Origin: Ovis canadensis | Lineage: Eukaryota; Chordata; Mammalia; Artiodactyla; Bovidae | DNA: 64,000 nucleotides | Assembly: GCF_042477335.2 (NCBI RefSeq) | Contig: NC_091255.1 | Span: 28,746,501-28,810,500 of the forward strand | Direction of reading: 5' to 3' | Shown here: piece by piece, positions 10,921-20,730 of the stretch | Layout: each line of letters begins with the position of its first letter | Position numbering within the stretch: position 1 is the first letter of the stretch | Program-made: the position numbers and the translations under genes | The notes under the pieces: model-generated | Seen by the model: the letters and a program-made list of their open reading frames with translations, nothing else | What the model was told of the DNA's origin: nothing | Databases searched by the model: none

Positions 10921-11550
10921 ATACGTAAAACTCAATCCACCCAATTCCCCCAACATCCTAGTTTCCCCTCTCCACCCCTTCTTATCTTAAGTTAATATCC
11001 CCAGGGTTCAGCCTGGCTAAAGTTGGAGGCCAGAGTAACTTTTGGAAGCAAGGTGGTCTCCCGAGCCTCTACAGAAAAAGGCTGGAGGTGGCTGTGTGGC
11101 TCCACCCAGATCCTGCCCCTTCCCCCTAGTTAGAAAATAAGTCCCTGGTGTCTGCTGGGAGAGCAGCGCGGTGCTTTGGAGTAGGGCAAGCTGGGGCCTG
11201 CCTGGACTGGCCATTCCAGCGACCTAGCCCCTGCATAGCCCTGGGCAGGGAGGTCCCAGGAATGCTGCCTCCTGCCCCCACTCCTATATCCAGAGGCAGG
11301 GGGTTACATAATTTTTGAGTGCCTCCCTTCCCCTGCGGGAGTGCATGGGCTGCAGTACACTCAGAAGGTGGCCTGTCACTCCATGCCATTCCCCCAAAGC
11401 AGGTTGGGAGAAGGGGTAGCTGGCTGGACCAGACTAGTTTCCCAGATGACTGGGAGGTAGCGCCAATTAAAAAAAAAAAAAAAAAAAGCTGCCTTCCTAG
11501 AGTGTGGTCTCTTCAGGGGTGGGGGCGGCCACCCCAGGGCTGGGCTGGGC
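10921..11550. other. NEK8-TRAF4 intergenic spacer, no gene seen
   Basis: Mostly unique sequence, with a homopolymer A tract at about 11467-11487. No coding region is supportable. Confidence 0.5.
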
Positions 11551-12660
11551 TAGGCTTGATCTGGGCAGCAGAGCCGCGGTCCAGGGAGGAATGTGGGCGC
11601 AGCCTGAGGCTGGGGCCGAGGTTCCTCGGGGCCGAGGTTCCTCTGGCCCGGGGCCCAGCCCGGCCTCCCTGCCTAGCTGGACTCCCCGGATCTGGTTGCT
11701 ATGCTTCAGCTGCCTAGCACCTGGAGGCTGGAGTCCCGGGCCCCTGGACGACACGTGGCCCCCGAAACCGAGCTGTTGACTCCGGAGAAGCGAATCTTTG
11801 TGGCGCGGCCCGGCCAGTTCCCCGAGGCCCTCCGCCCCATCCAGCGTCCGAGCTCCTTCCGACCTCCCCAGCCCTGGAGAGAAGCGGGGCCTCGGTTTTT
11901 CTTCCCGAGGGGAAGGGGGAACCCCTGCTCCTCGGCGGTGGCGAGTCTGGCAGAGCACCGACCCCGAAGCCGCCGGCCGGCCGGGTGGGTGGGGAGAGCG
12001 GCAGAGCGGGCGCTAGGACCGCGCGGGCGCGGCCCCGCCCCCTCTTCCGGCGGGCGGGCTCAGGGGCTGCGAGCGGGCCCCGGCCGCCAGTCGGCGCCGC
12101 CCGGAGCCGGGAGCGCGGCCGGAGCGAGGCACGGGCTGTGGGGCCTTCGCGCACCCGGCCCCGCTCGCCCGTGCCCGCCCGCCATGCCCGGCTTCGACTA
12201 CAAGTTCCTGGAGAAGCCCAAGCGGCGGCTGCTCTGCCCGCTGTGCGGGAAGCCCATGCGCGAGCCCGTGCAGGTTTCTACCTGTGGCCACCGCTTCTGC
12301 GACACCTGCCTGCAGGAGTTCCTCAGGTGCGGCCCGGGGCGCGGGGAGCGGGGACGGCCGGCCGACAGGGACGGGAGACGCTGCCCCGGGAGGGCCGGGG
12401 CCGGGAGCACGCCGGCTCTTTGTCTGTGCCGCGGCCCGGTGATCTCAGGGGTGCCCGCCGTGACGTCACGGGTTGCGGTGACGTCACACCCCGAGGGAGG
12501 ACCACCCCCCACGCACGAATCCGTCGGGTCCCGAGTGCCACGCGCCGGGTGGGACGAATCCCGTGCCTTCCCGCGGGGTGGAGGTGGGAAAGGACGCCCT
12601 TCCTGACCTGCGGCCGGCCCTTCCCCCTCACCTGAGAGCCAGAGCGGCCTCGGCCTTGAA
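11551..12660 (+). promoter_or_regulatory. TRAF4: TRAF4 CpG-island promoter and first exon region
   Basis: Dense CpG from about 11.55 to 12.65 kb brackets the TRAF4 start codon at 12184, with GC-box runs (cggccccgccccctcttcc near 12030-12050) and no TATA box. A perfect 16-bp tandem duplication (ggggccgaggttcctc at 11612-11627 and 11628-11643) lies at the upstream edge. Two full CRE octamers lie just inside intron 1. The transcription start is not determined but probably falls within 11.9-12.15 kb. Confidence 0.7.
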
Positions 12661-15600
12661 CTTTGAGTCCGTCTGGGAAGAGGAGGACTAAACCCTCTGT
12701 CCCTCGCGGAGCCTTAAGCTTCCGGAGTTTTCACCCATCTAAGCCCTTCTCATCTTTCCGATGTTTCCAAAACGGCAGCTATTGTTCTCCCATTTCACAG
12801 ATTCAAAGGAAAACTGCGACTTGTCCACGGGTCGCACAACTACCTACAGGCGCACAACTACCTAACTGGGAGGGGGGTGTCAGCGCGGGCGGTTTGTGCT
12901 CGAACGATAGGGGGAGGACTGTGACGCCCCGATCTTCAGTGAAGCAGGAGCCCGTTGTCGGGTGCCCGTCCCCGCCTCTGGGGGTCTTGGGTACCGCGGG
13001 TGGTCTAGATCGTTAGGGAGGGCCCCGCACCCCGCCGTCTCCCGCCCCTGCTCATCAGTCCCTCGGCTCTTGGGCCCTCATCGAGTTCTGGGCGCCCTGA
13101 GCTGTCCAGAGTCTCCAGCCCGCGCTGGGAACTGCACTGTCCAGGGCGTGGGGAGGCCGGAAGAGGGAGCCCCGGCTCTTGGGGTCGTCCGCCGAGAGCC
13201 CCGGGGAAGTTGGGCCAGCCGCTGCCTTGTGTAAGGAGGCTGTATGCTGAGGGTTCGCGGGGCCCAGGCTGCGAGAGCACCTCCGGGGCTCGTGCCTGAA
13301 AGGCTCCCTGCCTCCGTCCTCCGCGGCCGCTAGCCCTGCGATCTCCGCAGGCCCCTTTGTTTTGTTGTTCCCCGCTGCCTGGACCGGTCCTGCCCTCACA
13401 TATGCTCCTGCTCGAGCCGCGGTGCGGCCCCCCTCCTCCTTTTCCCTCCCCTCCTCCCTCCTCCCGTCCGTGTACACACGCTCTCCTACCGACACACAGC
13501 CCCATTGTCTTCTCCCGTGCCCTTCCCCGGCCCTCTGGTTTCCAGATGAGGCCAGCTGAGCCTCCCCCCACTCCTCAGCTGACCCACCCTGCCTGCCTCG
13601 GGGGAGGATCGAGGGAAGGGGCTGTCAGGCTTGTTTCCCTCCCTTCTGCCCCTCTCCGCGGCTTCTGCCCCTCCCCCTCCCGGAAATCCCCTCTTCCTCT
13701 CCCCCAGCCCCCTCCCCCCATCCTGTCTTCTCCCCTGGGCTTGGGCCTCTACTGCACAGCCTGGAGCGCTCGGCCCCGGCCTCCCCCCAACCCCGCGGCT
13801 CACTCTGAAGCCCGGGGAGGGAAGGGATGGTGGGAAGGGCGCTGCCCCGCCCACCCTAACAGCTAGGGTGTCCGCCGTCCTGGGGGAACCTTTGTTCTGG
13901 CTGGGCCCCAAGCTGCCCAGGCTAATCTGCCTGAAGCCTGGGGACTTGCCTCAGCCCCCCTCCCTGACTCCAGAACCACGAAGTCAGCACATTCCTGAAG
14001 CAGCCAAGCAGACCCCCCCCCCCCCCCCCGCCAGGCCCACCCCTTGTCCCCTGCTCTTGCCAGGGCTATTACTCAGGTTGGTCCAGGAAGGCTGGTTGCC
14101 CCATGGGCATGGGCACACCTCCTCAGTGCCTGGGCATGTATTCATCTGGGCATTGGCAGCACGGCCAGTAGTAGTCGTGGGATCAGGGGGAGGAGATGGG
14201 TGCCAGAAATCCCTTGACCACAGGGAGCAGGGGACTGCCTGTGGCCTGCAAAGTGCCATCCTGGACAGAGGCGCCATGTGTGGCCTCTGCTTCCACCTTT
14301 CGTCCTGGCCTGCCTCCCACCTACCTGACTCAGACTTGCCAGAAATGCCAGGCCTGAGGGCCTTCAGTCCTGCTGGGTGAGCCTTTGCCCTGCCTAGGCT
14401 GCGCCAGGCAGCAGTGACTGGTCCTGGCTGGGGTCAGCAAGGCCATGTGGCAGGAGGAGGCATGCCACAGGTTCCTGGAGTGCTGGCAACCTGGTGTGGG
14501 GTTGGTGAAGGACCCGAGGGCAGGGGACAGGGTCAGCAGGCTTTGGATGCCCGCTGTGGAGTGAATAGAGTCTTGGCTGTGCTTGTCTGGCCAGTTTTTC
14601 TGGGACTAGCCTCTCTCTGTGTAAGAGGTAGTAGAAACTGAGCTGTGGAATCAGGCAGGCGTATCCTGTTCACCTGGGAGCCCCAGTTCTTTTATCTGCC
14701 AAATGGGGACTCTGAGCCCCTTCTCGGGCAGGTGGTGAGAACGGAGTGGGAGTGTAACACAGGACCTTGGGGCATCCTCCTCCTCCTCTTTGCTTTAGAA
14801 GACACACCCACCTAGGAGGCTCCGGAGGTGGGGTCAGGTGGCCCCAAGCTGACCTTTGCCCTGGGTTGTTGGCTGGGCACCCTCATGGGGACTGGACAGC
14901 CCTGGCACTTAATCTCAGCCCATCTCACCCTCCCCTGTGAGCTTCCAGCCCAGCCAGTGAGCATCAACCTGGGGGACTGGGTGGCTGGGCAGCCTGTTCC
15001 TTTCCCAGCCCAGCTGCTGTCCTGGGGGGAGGGTTGCCAGCTGCCACCTGTTGGCCAAATGCTGCCTGAGGCAGCTGCCTCTGCCTCTGCCAGGCCCAGA
15101 TCCCTCCGCCCCCGGACAGGAGCAGGGCTCTTCCCGGGGTCCTAGAGAAGTGGGTACCCTCAGGCCTCTACTTGCCTTCTCAGGTGAGGCTGCCTGGGAA
15201 CCCATCTGGTGACACAGAGGGTGTTCTGGCTGGGGTGGGGAGGGTGGCCCGGGGTTTCCCCTCCAGCTCTGTGACCCTGTCCCCTCCCCTTTCACAGTGA
15301 AGGAGTCTTCAAGTGCCCGGAGGACCAGCTTCCTCTGGACTATGCCAAGGTGAGTCCACTGTGCCAGGTACAGGCTCTTGCTGCCCTTGGTGGAGGCTGG
15401 AGCTGCCGCTGCAGCCAGTGGGCTCAGGGCCAATGTCAACCCAGTGCTGTGCGCCCCCACAAAGGTGGCCTGTTCCTTCTTCCAGGCCAGTTTGCAAATG
15501 AGGCCCATGTTTGCCCTGGAGGACAGGCACAATGCCCAGCCTGTGGGGGTGCACAGAGCTTCTCTGTGCCCACCAGAAGTGTTCCCCTCCCCTTTGGGTG

Positions 15601-17657
15601 GCTGGCCAGACCTGTGGCTGAGGGCCAGGACCCCTCTACTAGGGGGAAGGAAGTGGACAGTGTGGGGGCTGCCAGGGGCTGGGCAGGCTGATTGGCTGTC
15701 ACCCCAAAGGGAGCGCCCTGCATCAGGGAATTGAGGAACCCAGAATCTGAGGCTGGAGCAGATGCCACCAGCTGCGCTCTGTATGCCTGGGCTCGAGGAG
15801 AGTTTAGCAGGAGGGAGGTTATTCCTGGCTCTGAGGAAGCCAGCAAGCCTATGGGGGGGTGGATGGGGCGGGAACTGGGGACTGTCGCAGGCGCTGTCCC
15901 TGATCACTGCTCCTCGTGACCCCAGATCTACCCGGACCCAGAACTGGAGGTGCAGGTATTGGGCCTGTCCATCCGCTGCATCCATAGCGAGGAGGGCTGC
16001 CGCTGGAATGGCCCCCTTCGGCACCTACAGGTGAGCCTCTGCCCCGGGTGGCAGGACAACCCCCAACCCCCTACCCCGGCAGGCACTAACTCAACCCCTC
16101 CCACCAGGGCCACCTGAATACCTGCAGCTTCAACGTGGTGCCCTGCCCCAACCGCTGCCCCGCCAAGCTGAGCCGCCGCGACCTGCCTGCGCACCTGCAG
16201 CACGACTGCCCCAAGCGGCGGCTCAAGTGCGAGTTCTGCGGCTGCGACTTCAGCGGGGAGGCCTTCGAGGTGGGTGGGGCCTCGGGGAGGGGGCGGGGCA
16301 CCCGGGGGTCCGAGGAGCCCTGAAGGCTCAGCGCCCCACCCAACCCCCGCGCTTCCGCAGAGCCACGAGGGTGTGTGCCCGCAAGAGAGCGTGTACTGTG
16401 AGAACAAGTGTGGTGCCCGCATGATGCGGCGGCTGCTGGCCCAGCATGCCACCTCCGAGTGCCCCAAGCGCACCCAGCCTTGCACCTACTGCACCAAGGA
16501 GTTCGTCTTCGACACCATCCAGGTGAGGCCCTTCCTGAGCCCCGGAGGGGGCCGCGGGGCCAGGAGCAGGGAGTCGGGCCGCTGACTGCTCCGCTCTGCC
16601 TCTGCGGCCGTAGAGTCACCAGTACCAGTGCCCAAGGCTGCCTGTGCCGTGCCCCAACCAGTGTGGCGTGGGCACCGTGGCTCGGGAGGACCTGCCAGGC
16701 CATCTGAAGGACAGCTGTAACACTGCCCTGGTGCTGTGCCCGTTCAAAGACTCCGGCTGCAAGCACAGGGTGAGATGCCTTTTTCCCTTCCCCTCAGCTC
16801 CCTTCTTGTGTTTGAGACCTCAGACGTAGGCCCTGAGTGGCCCCTGCTGTGCTGCCCGGAAGGCCCAGTCCTTCCTCTGCTGGCCGGCTCCAGCCTTATT
16901 AGTGCCTTGTCTTCCCCATTCAGGGCTCGGTGCCCACTACCCTGTACCCCTCCTCCCCTCTCCCCTGAACTCACCCCTACTCACTCTCCTATTTTTCCCC
17001 CATGGCCTGGGGCTTTGCCGACAGTGCCCTAAGCTGGCGATGGCACGGCACGTGGAGGAGAGCGTGAAGCCGCATCTGGCCATGATGTGTGCCCTGGTGA
17101 GCCGGCAGCGGCAGGAGCTGCAGGAGCTGCGAAGAGAGCTGGAGGAGCTGTCGGTGGGCAGTGACGGCGTGCTCATCTGGAAGATTGGCAGTTACGGGCG
17201 CCGGCTCCAGGAGGCCAAAGCCAAGCCCAACCTCGAGTGCTTCAGCCCCGCCTTCTACACGCACAAGTATGGCTACAAGCTGCAGGTGTCTGCATTCCTC
17301 AACGGCAATGGCAGTGGCGAGGGCACCCACCTCTCACTCTACATTCGCGTGCTGCCGGGTGCCTTTGACAATCTCCTCGAGTGGCCCTTCGCCCGCCGTG
17401 TGACCTTCTCCCTACTGGATCAGAGTGACCCTGGGCTGGCGAAGCCACAGCATGTCACTGAGACCTTTCACCCTGACCCAAACTGGAAGAATTTCCAAAA
17501 ACCAGGCACTTGGCGGGGCTCCCTGGATGAGAGTGCTCTGGGCTTTGGTTACCCCAAGTTCATCTCCCACCAGGATATCCGAAAGCGAAACTATGTGCGG
17601 GATGATGCGGTCTTCATCCGTGCCTCTGTTGAATTGCCCCGAAAAATCCTCAGCTGA
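12184..17657 (+). CDS. TRAF4: TRAF4, TNF receptor-associated factor 4 (7 coding exons, 470 aa)
   Basis: RING-type E3 ligase and signalling adaptor, implicated in cell migration, polarity, TGF-beta/NF-kB signalling and development. Coding exons: 12184-12326, 15298-15349, 15926-16030, 16108-16269, 16361-16522, 16614-16769, 17025-17657. All introns are GT-AG, and the exons join to 470 codons plus TGA, the human length. Features in order: an N-terminal RING starting at Cys18 (CPLCGKPMREP ... CGHRFCDTC, completed by FKCPEDQ across the exon 1/2 junction); a row of TRAF-type zinc fingers, about one per exon in exons 4-6 (HLQHDCPKRRLKCEFC, CPKRTQPCTYC, CPFKDSGCKHRCPK); a short coiled coil (RQRQELQELRRELEEL); and a C-terminal MATH/TRAF-C domain, all in exon 7, ending in the conserved RKILS. 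A few substitutions against human are visible. It is convergent with FAM222B. Confidence 0.98.
12327..15297 (+). other. TRAF4: TRAF4 intron 1 (no additional gene)
   Basis: GT-AG intron of 2971 bp, phase 2, interrupting codon 48 between the RING halves. The first part is CpG island. Further in are a short direct repeat (cgcacaactaccta at 12833-12846 and 12851-12864), a poly(C) run near 14013-14029 and a probable MIR remnant near 14640-14750. No ruminant SINE is evident here, unlike NEK8 intron 1. Confidence 0.7.
12461..12486. promoter_or_regulatory. TRAF4: Tandem pair of consensus CRE octamers in TRAF4 intron 1
   Basis: The palindrome TGACGTCA, the full cAMP-response element, occurs at 12461-12468 and 12479-12486, 18 bp apart start to start. 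Both lie in the CpG island about 135 bp after the exon 1 donor. Sequence match only; binding by CREB/ATF factors is inferred. Confidence 0.55.
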
Positions 17658-18175
17658 GAGCGGACCAAGCGGCAGGAGAAAGGGGGAGGGCAGTGACCTC
17701 CATCAGGCACGGCTGAGCCTGGAGAGGGGGCCGGACCCCCTTACAGCTGCTTCTGCTGCCGAGGCTCTGGTACACCGATCCCCCCGGTACGCCGATCCCC
17801 CTTCCCTCCTTCCCCACCACCCTCAGGTGCCTCCTATTGGTGCTTCAGCCCTGACCTCTGGGAAGAGCAGGTCTTAGGGTCATCAAGGGCTTGGAAACCA
17901 GCAAGCCCCGGACCTGTCTCCTGGACAGGGCAGACACGCCTTGGTGCCGGCTACACTCTTCCCGGGACCGAGGTGCCTGCTGGTGCTATGTCCCAAGAGC
18001 CATAGGGGGGAGGGGGAGTTGGGAAACTGAGTGGGTAGTTAAAAGAATCTTGAGATCGGATTTCTCTTATCCTTTCCCCAGCTGTGTCCCCTCTGGTTAT
18101 TTATTTACTTAGTGCCAGGAGAACACAGCGGGGAGCCCTGATTTTTAATAAATTCTGAATTGTATTTATTAACTT
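17658..18175 (+). other. TRAF4: TRAF4 3' UTR
   Basis: From the stop codon to just past the canonical poly(A) signal. It contains a near-perfect 16-bp tandem duplication (ggtac-a/g-ccgatcccc at 17769-17784 and 17786-17801). The end is inferred from the AATAAA position. Confidence 0.7.
18147..18152 (+). terminator. TRAF4: TRAF4 polyadenylation signal AATAAA
   Basis: AATAAA about 490 bases after the stop codon, followed by T/G-rich sequence (ttctgaattgtatttatt), fits a standard cleavage site near 18165-18175. Confidence 0.8.
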
Positions 18176-18317
18176 GGTTCCAGCCTGACTCATCTGGGTT
18201 GCTTAGGGTCCTGGAAGGCTGGGCCCTAGGGTGAAGTCAAGGGACCTGGTCGGGGGAGCGGGGGGAGGGAGGGAACCTGCAACCGTTCTGGCCTGAATCC
18301 AATGGCGCTCATGGATC

Positions 18318-18390
18318 GCCCTCTGGTGGAGGACAGAAGGATTGCAAGGGGCTTTGTGTAGAAGAGTTGCCTGCTGCTGCCCTCTGGTGG
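18318..18390 (-). promoter_or_regulatory. Two tandem CTCF-like motifs between TRAF4 and FAM222B 3' ends
   Basis: The 12-mer gccctctggtgg occurs at 18318-18329 and again at 18379-18390, exactly 61 bp apart. On the minus strand each reads CCACCAGAGGGC, which fits the CTCF core (CCASYAGRKGGC). The flanks also fit: minus-strand CTCCACCAGAGGGCGAT and AACCACCAGAGGGCAGCAG. Both point the same way. Occupancy is inferred. Confidence 0.6.
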
Positions 18391-18611
18391 TTCGATGAGG
18401 GAGGTGCAGGCTCAACACAATAAGGGCTATAATCCCTGATTCATACCCCACCAAAGCCTAGTGCCTGTCCTTTGGCAGGTGTTTCTCGGTCTAATGATAG
18501 TAGTTACCATTCATTGAGTACTTTTGATATTGCAGACACTGCTAAGCATTTTATATGCATTATTTCACTAAAAGGACCTTTGAAGACAGTGCAAATTCCC
18601 ACCTAGCACAA

Positions 18612-18894
18612 GATACAGTTGGTCCTTTGTGGGTTTCACATCCTTGAATTCAATCAAGAAGGAGTAAACTGGAAACACTTGGGGAAAGCTACAAAGAGCA
18701 AAACTTATTGGCCACTCATGGGCAAATTTACCTGGTGTTACATTGTATCTACAGATTACTTAAGGCACATTGTAAAATGTGTGTAGGTTATATGCAAATA
18801 TTATGCTATTTTCTATCAAGGACTTGGAACATCTGTGGACTCTGAGTTGGGGAATTCTTAAACCAGTTCCCTGTGGATAATGAGGGATGACTGT
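18612..18894. mobile_element. Diverged Tigger/pogo-type DNA transposon remnant
   Basis: The left end cagttggtcctttgtgggtt and the right end ggataatgagggatgactg look like degenerate inverted termini (CAGT...ACTG) of a mammalian Tigger-class nonautonomous element, with the internal gtaggttatatgcaaatatt typical of these copies. The left end is preceded by TA, the usual target dinucleotide. No transposase frame survives. Subfamily not resolved. Confidence 0.55.
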
Positions 18895-20700
18895 GAGCAC
18901 TTGGTGAATGTTAGCCTAACTCCAAAAGCCTTCGAGGTATTCAAAGCACTTGGATTTCCCCATCCACACTTGCTTTTCATACAGGCCTCAAAGGGGGTGC
19001 CTGTGATTATCCATATTTGAACTGACTTCAGTGATCTTCCAGCTATTTTGGGGCAGGGCCTGGATTTTTCTTCCCCTTATCACTGGATTCTGTTTTAAGC
19101 TCCAGCAATCCCTAGATTAGCTTCCTTTAATTTTGGCAATAGATTTGGTTTTGGATCTTCACTATGCTTGCTTTTTGGCAAGTTACTTAGCTACATGACA
19201 TCCTTACTCTCACTGGTAAAATGAGAGTAATCCTGTTAGATTTGTTGTAAAGATTAACTCATCAGCATAAAGGGCCTTACTCTTGCCTGGCCCTAAGAGG
19301 CCTGTGTATGGAAAATACTGTTCAGGCTCAGAGTATGGGAAGGAGAAGGTTCAAAGGCTGTAGCTTACTCTCTGCTTTCCCAGCCAAAGACTCAGGTGAA
19401 GAACCCTTACCAGAAGTGACAGGAAAGGTCTATGCCTGAGACAGCAAGCCTGAGGAACTAACCAAAACCTTCAAAAGGTCAAATTCACTCATCTAGGGAG
19501 AGACGAAGCCCTGGCTGCTTTGCTGAGAAACATGGCTCTTTCATGAGCTAAACCATCTTGGTATAGTGAGGCCTGGAAGCTGGTAAAAGACCATGGGCTC
19601 TAGCAGAAAAAATGCCTTAACTTAAGCACAGACCTGGGTTTCCAGCACCAACAGGTGGAAACTCTTCTGCGTTAGCCTTTCAGCAGAAGCCAGACGCCCC
19701 CTTCCCCAGATCAAGTTCTCCCCCTGCTGGCAGCACTGTGCCACTGCACCATGCCAGGCGGTAGGTTCCCATAGGTTGGTGCCTCCTTTGGTTGACCCCA
19801 TATCCATACTGCTCATTCCTTGCCTCTGCAGGTGGTCATAATTGCTTATGGAACTCAAGGCAGGTTTTGCATCACAGTGTGAGTGGGGCTCAACTGTCTA
19901 CTCTGTTTAGCCTTGTTACTCTAGGCTGACTGTAGGTCACTAACGAGTGGGAGAGTTTTCTTTCACACGGATGGGATGAGGAGTAAAGGCAAAAAGTACC
20001 TTCACAAAAAAACACCCCACAGACAAGGGCATGCTCAAGGTGCTTTCGACTCCATCAGTTTTGAGAACCACCTATTAACCATCTGATTGCACACTCACTG
20101 AGTCCCACAGCCTGTGGGATCTTTCCTTCCCTCCATCACATCTTAGCCCAGACCCAAACTCAGCAGGAAGGGGAGACCTAAAGAGCTGTTGTGGATTCCC
20201 CCCCCCCAACCCGAGACAAAAAAAAAAAAAATCTCCAATCAGTACTCAACGTTTTAAGACTGAAATTGCCAAGAGGGCCACTTTTCATGTTACAGATTAT
20301 TACAACACTTATCACTTGTCAGAGGTCCTCAGAAATTCCAAGATTTTCAAGGGGGAGGGGAGGGACATTCAGTCTTAAGTGGGCTTACTCACAAACCAGA
20401 TCCCCATTTTTCAGTGACTGATGGTCCTTGAACACGGCAGTACACTGAACTGGGCCTCCAGTGAGGGGCGGCGAACATAACCATCAAGTCCAACCAAGCC
20501 CCCCACAGCCCTGCCCAGGGGAGATGGCCAGTCAGGCGGGTGCCCCTTCCAGGGGCTGACTCAGCACACCTGCCCTGGGATGATGGGTGGGGAGGGCTTC
20601 TGACCGGGACAAATACTCTAGGCGGCCCTTTAAAAATGAGAAATTACTTCTAGAAAGTATTAAAAACCGTTAAGATCATCTCAAACAAGCATTAACGAAT
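18895..20700. other. TRAF4-FAM222B intergenic/3' flank, no gene seen
   Basis: Unique and old-repeat sequence, with a probable MIR remnant near 19150-19290 and a short poly(C)/poly(A) stretch at 20199-20231. A near-perfect MARE/AP-1-type palindrome GCTGACTCAGCA sits at 20555-20566. No supportable coding region. Confidence 0.45.
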
Positions 20701-20730
20701 AGGACAAGATCAAAAGGTGAGTTTTCTCTT

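Noticed and set aside
11701-12606. A 301-codon plus-strand open frame that includes the TRAF4 start
   Set aside because: Only 12184-12326 is TRAF4 coding; the upstream part is CpG-island 5' region and the downstream part is intron after a consensus donor.
14915-16024. A 369-codon open frame on the minus strand across TRAF4 intron 1 to exon 3
   Set aside because: It is antisense to verified TRAF4 exons, has low-complexity composition and no recognisable domain; GC-rich DNA gives long chance frames.
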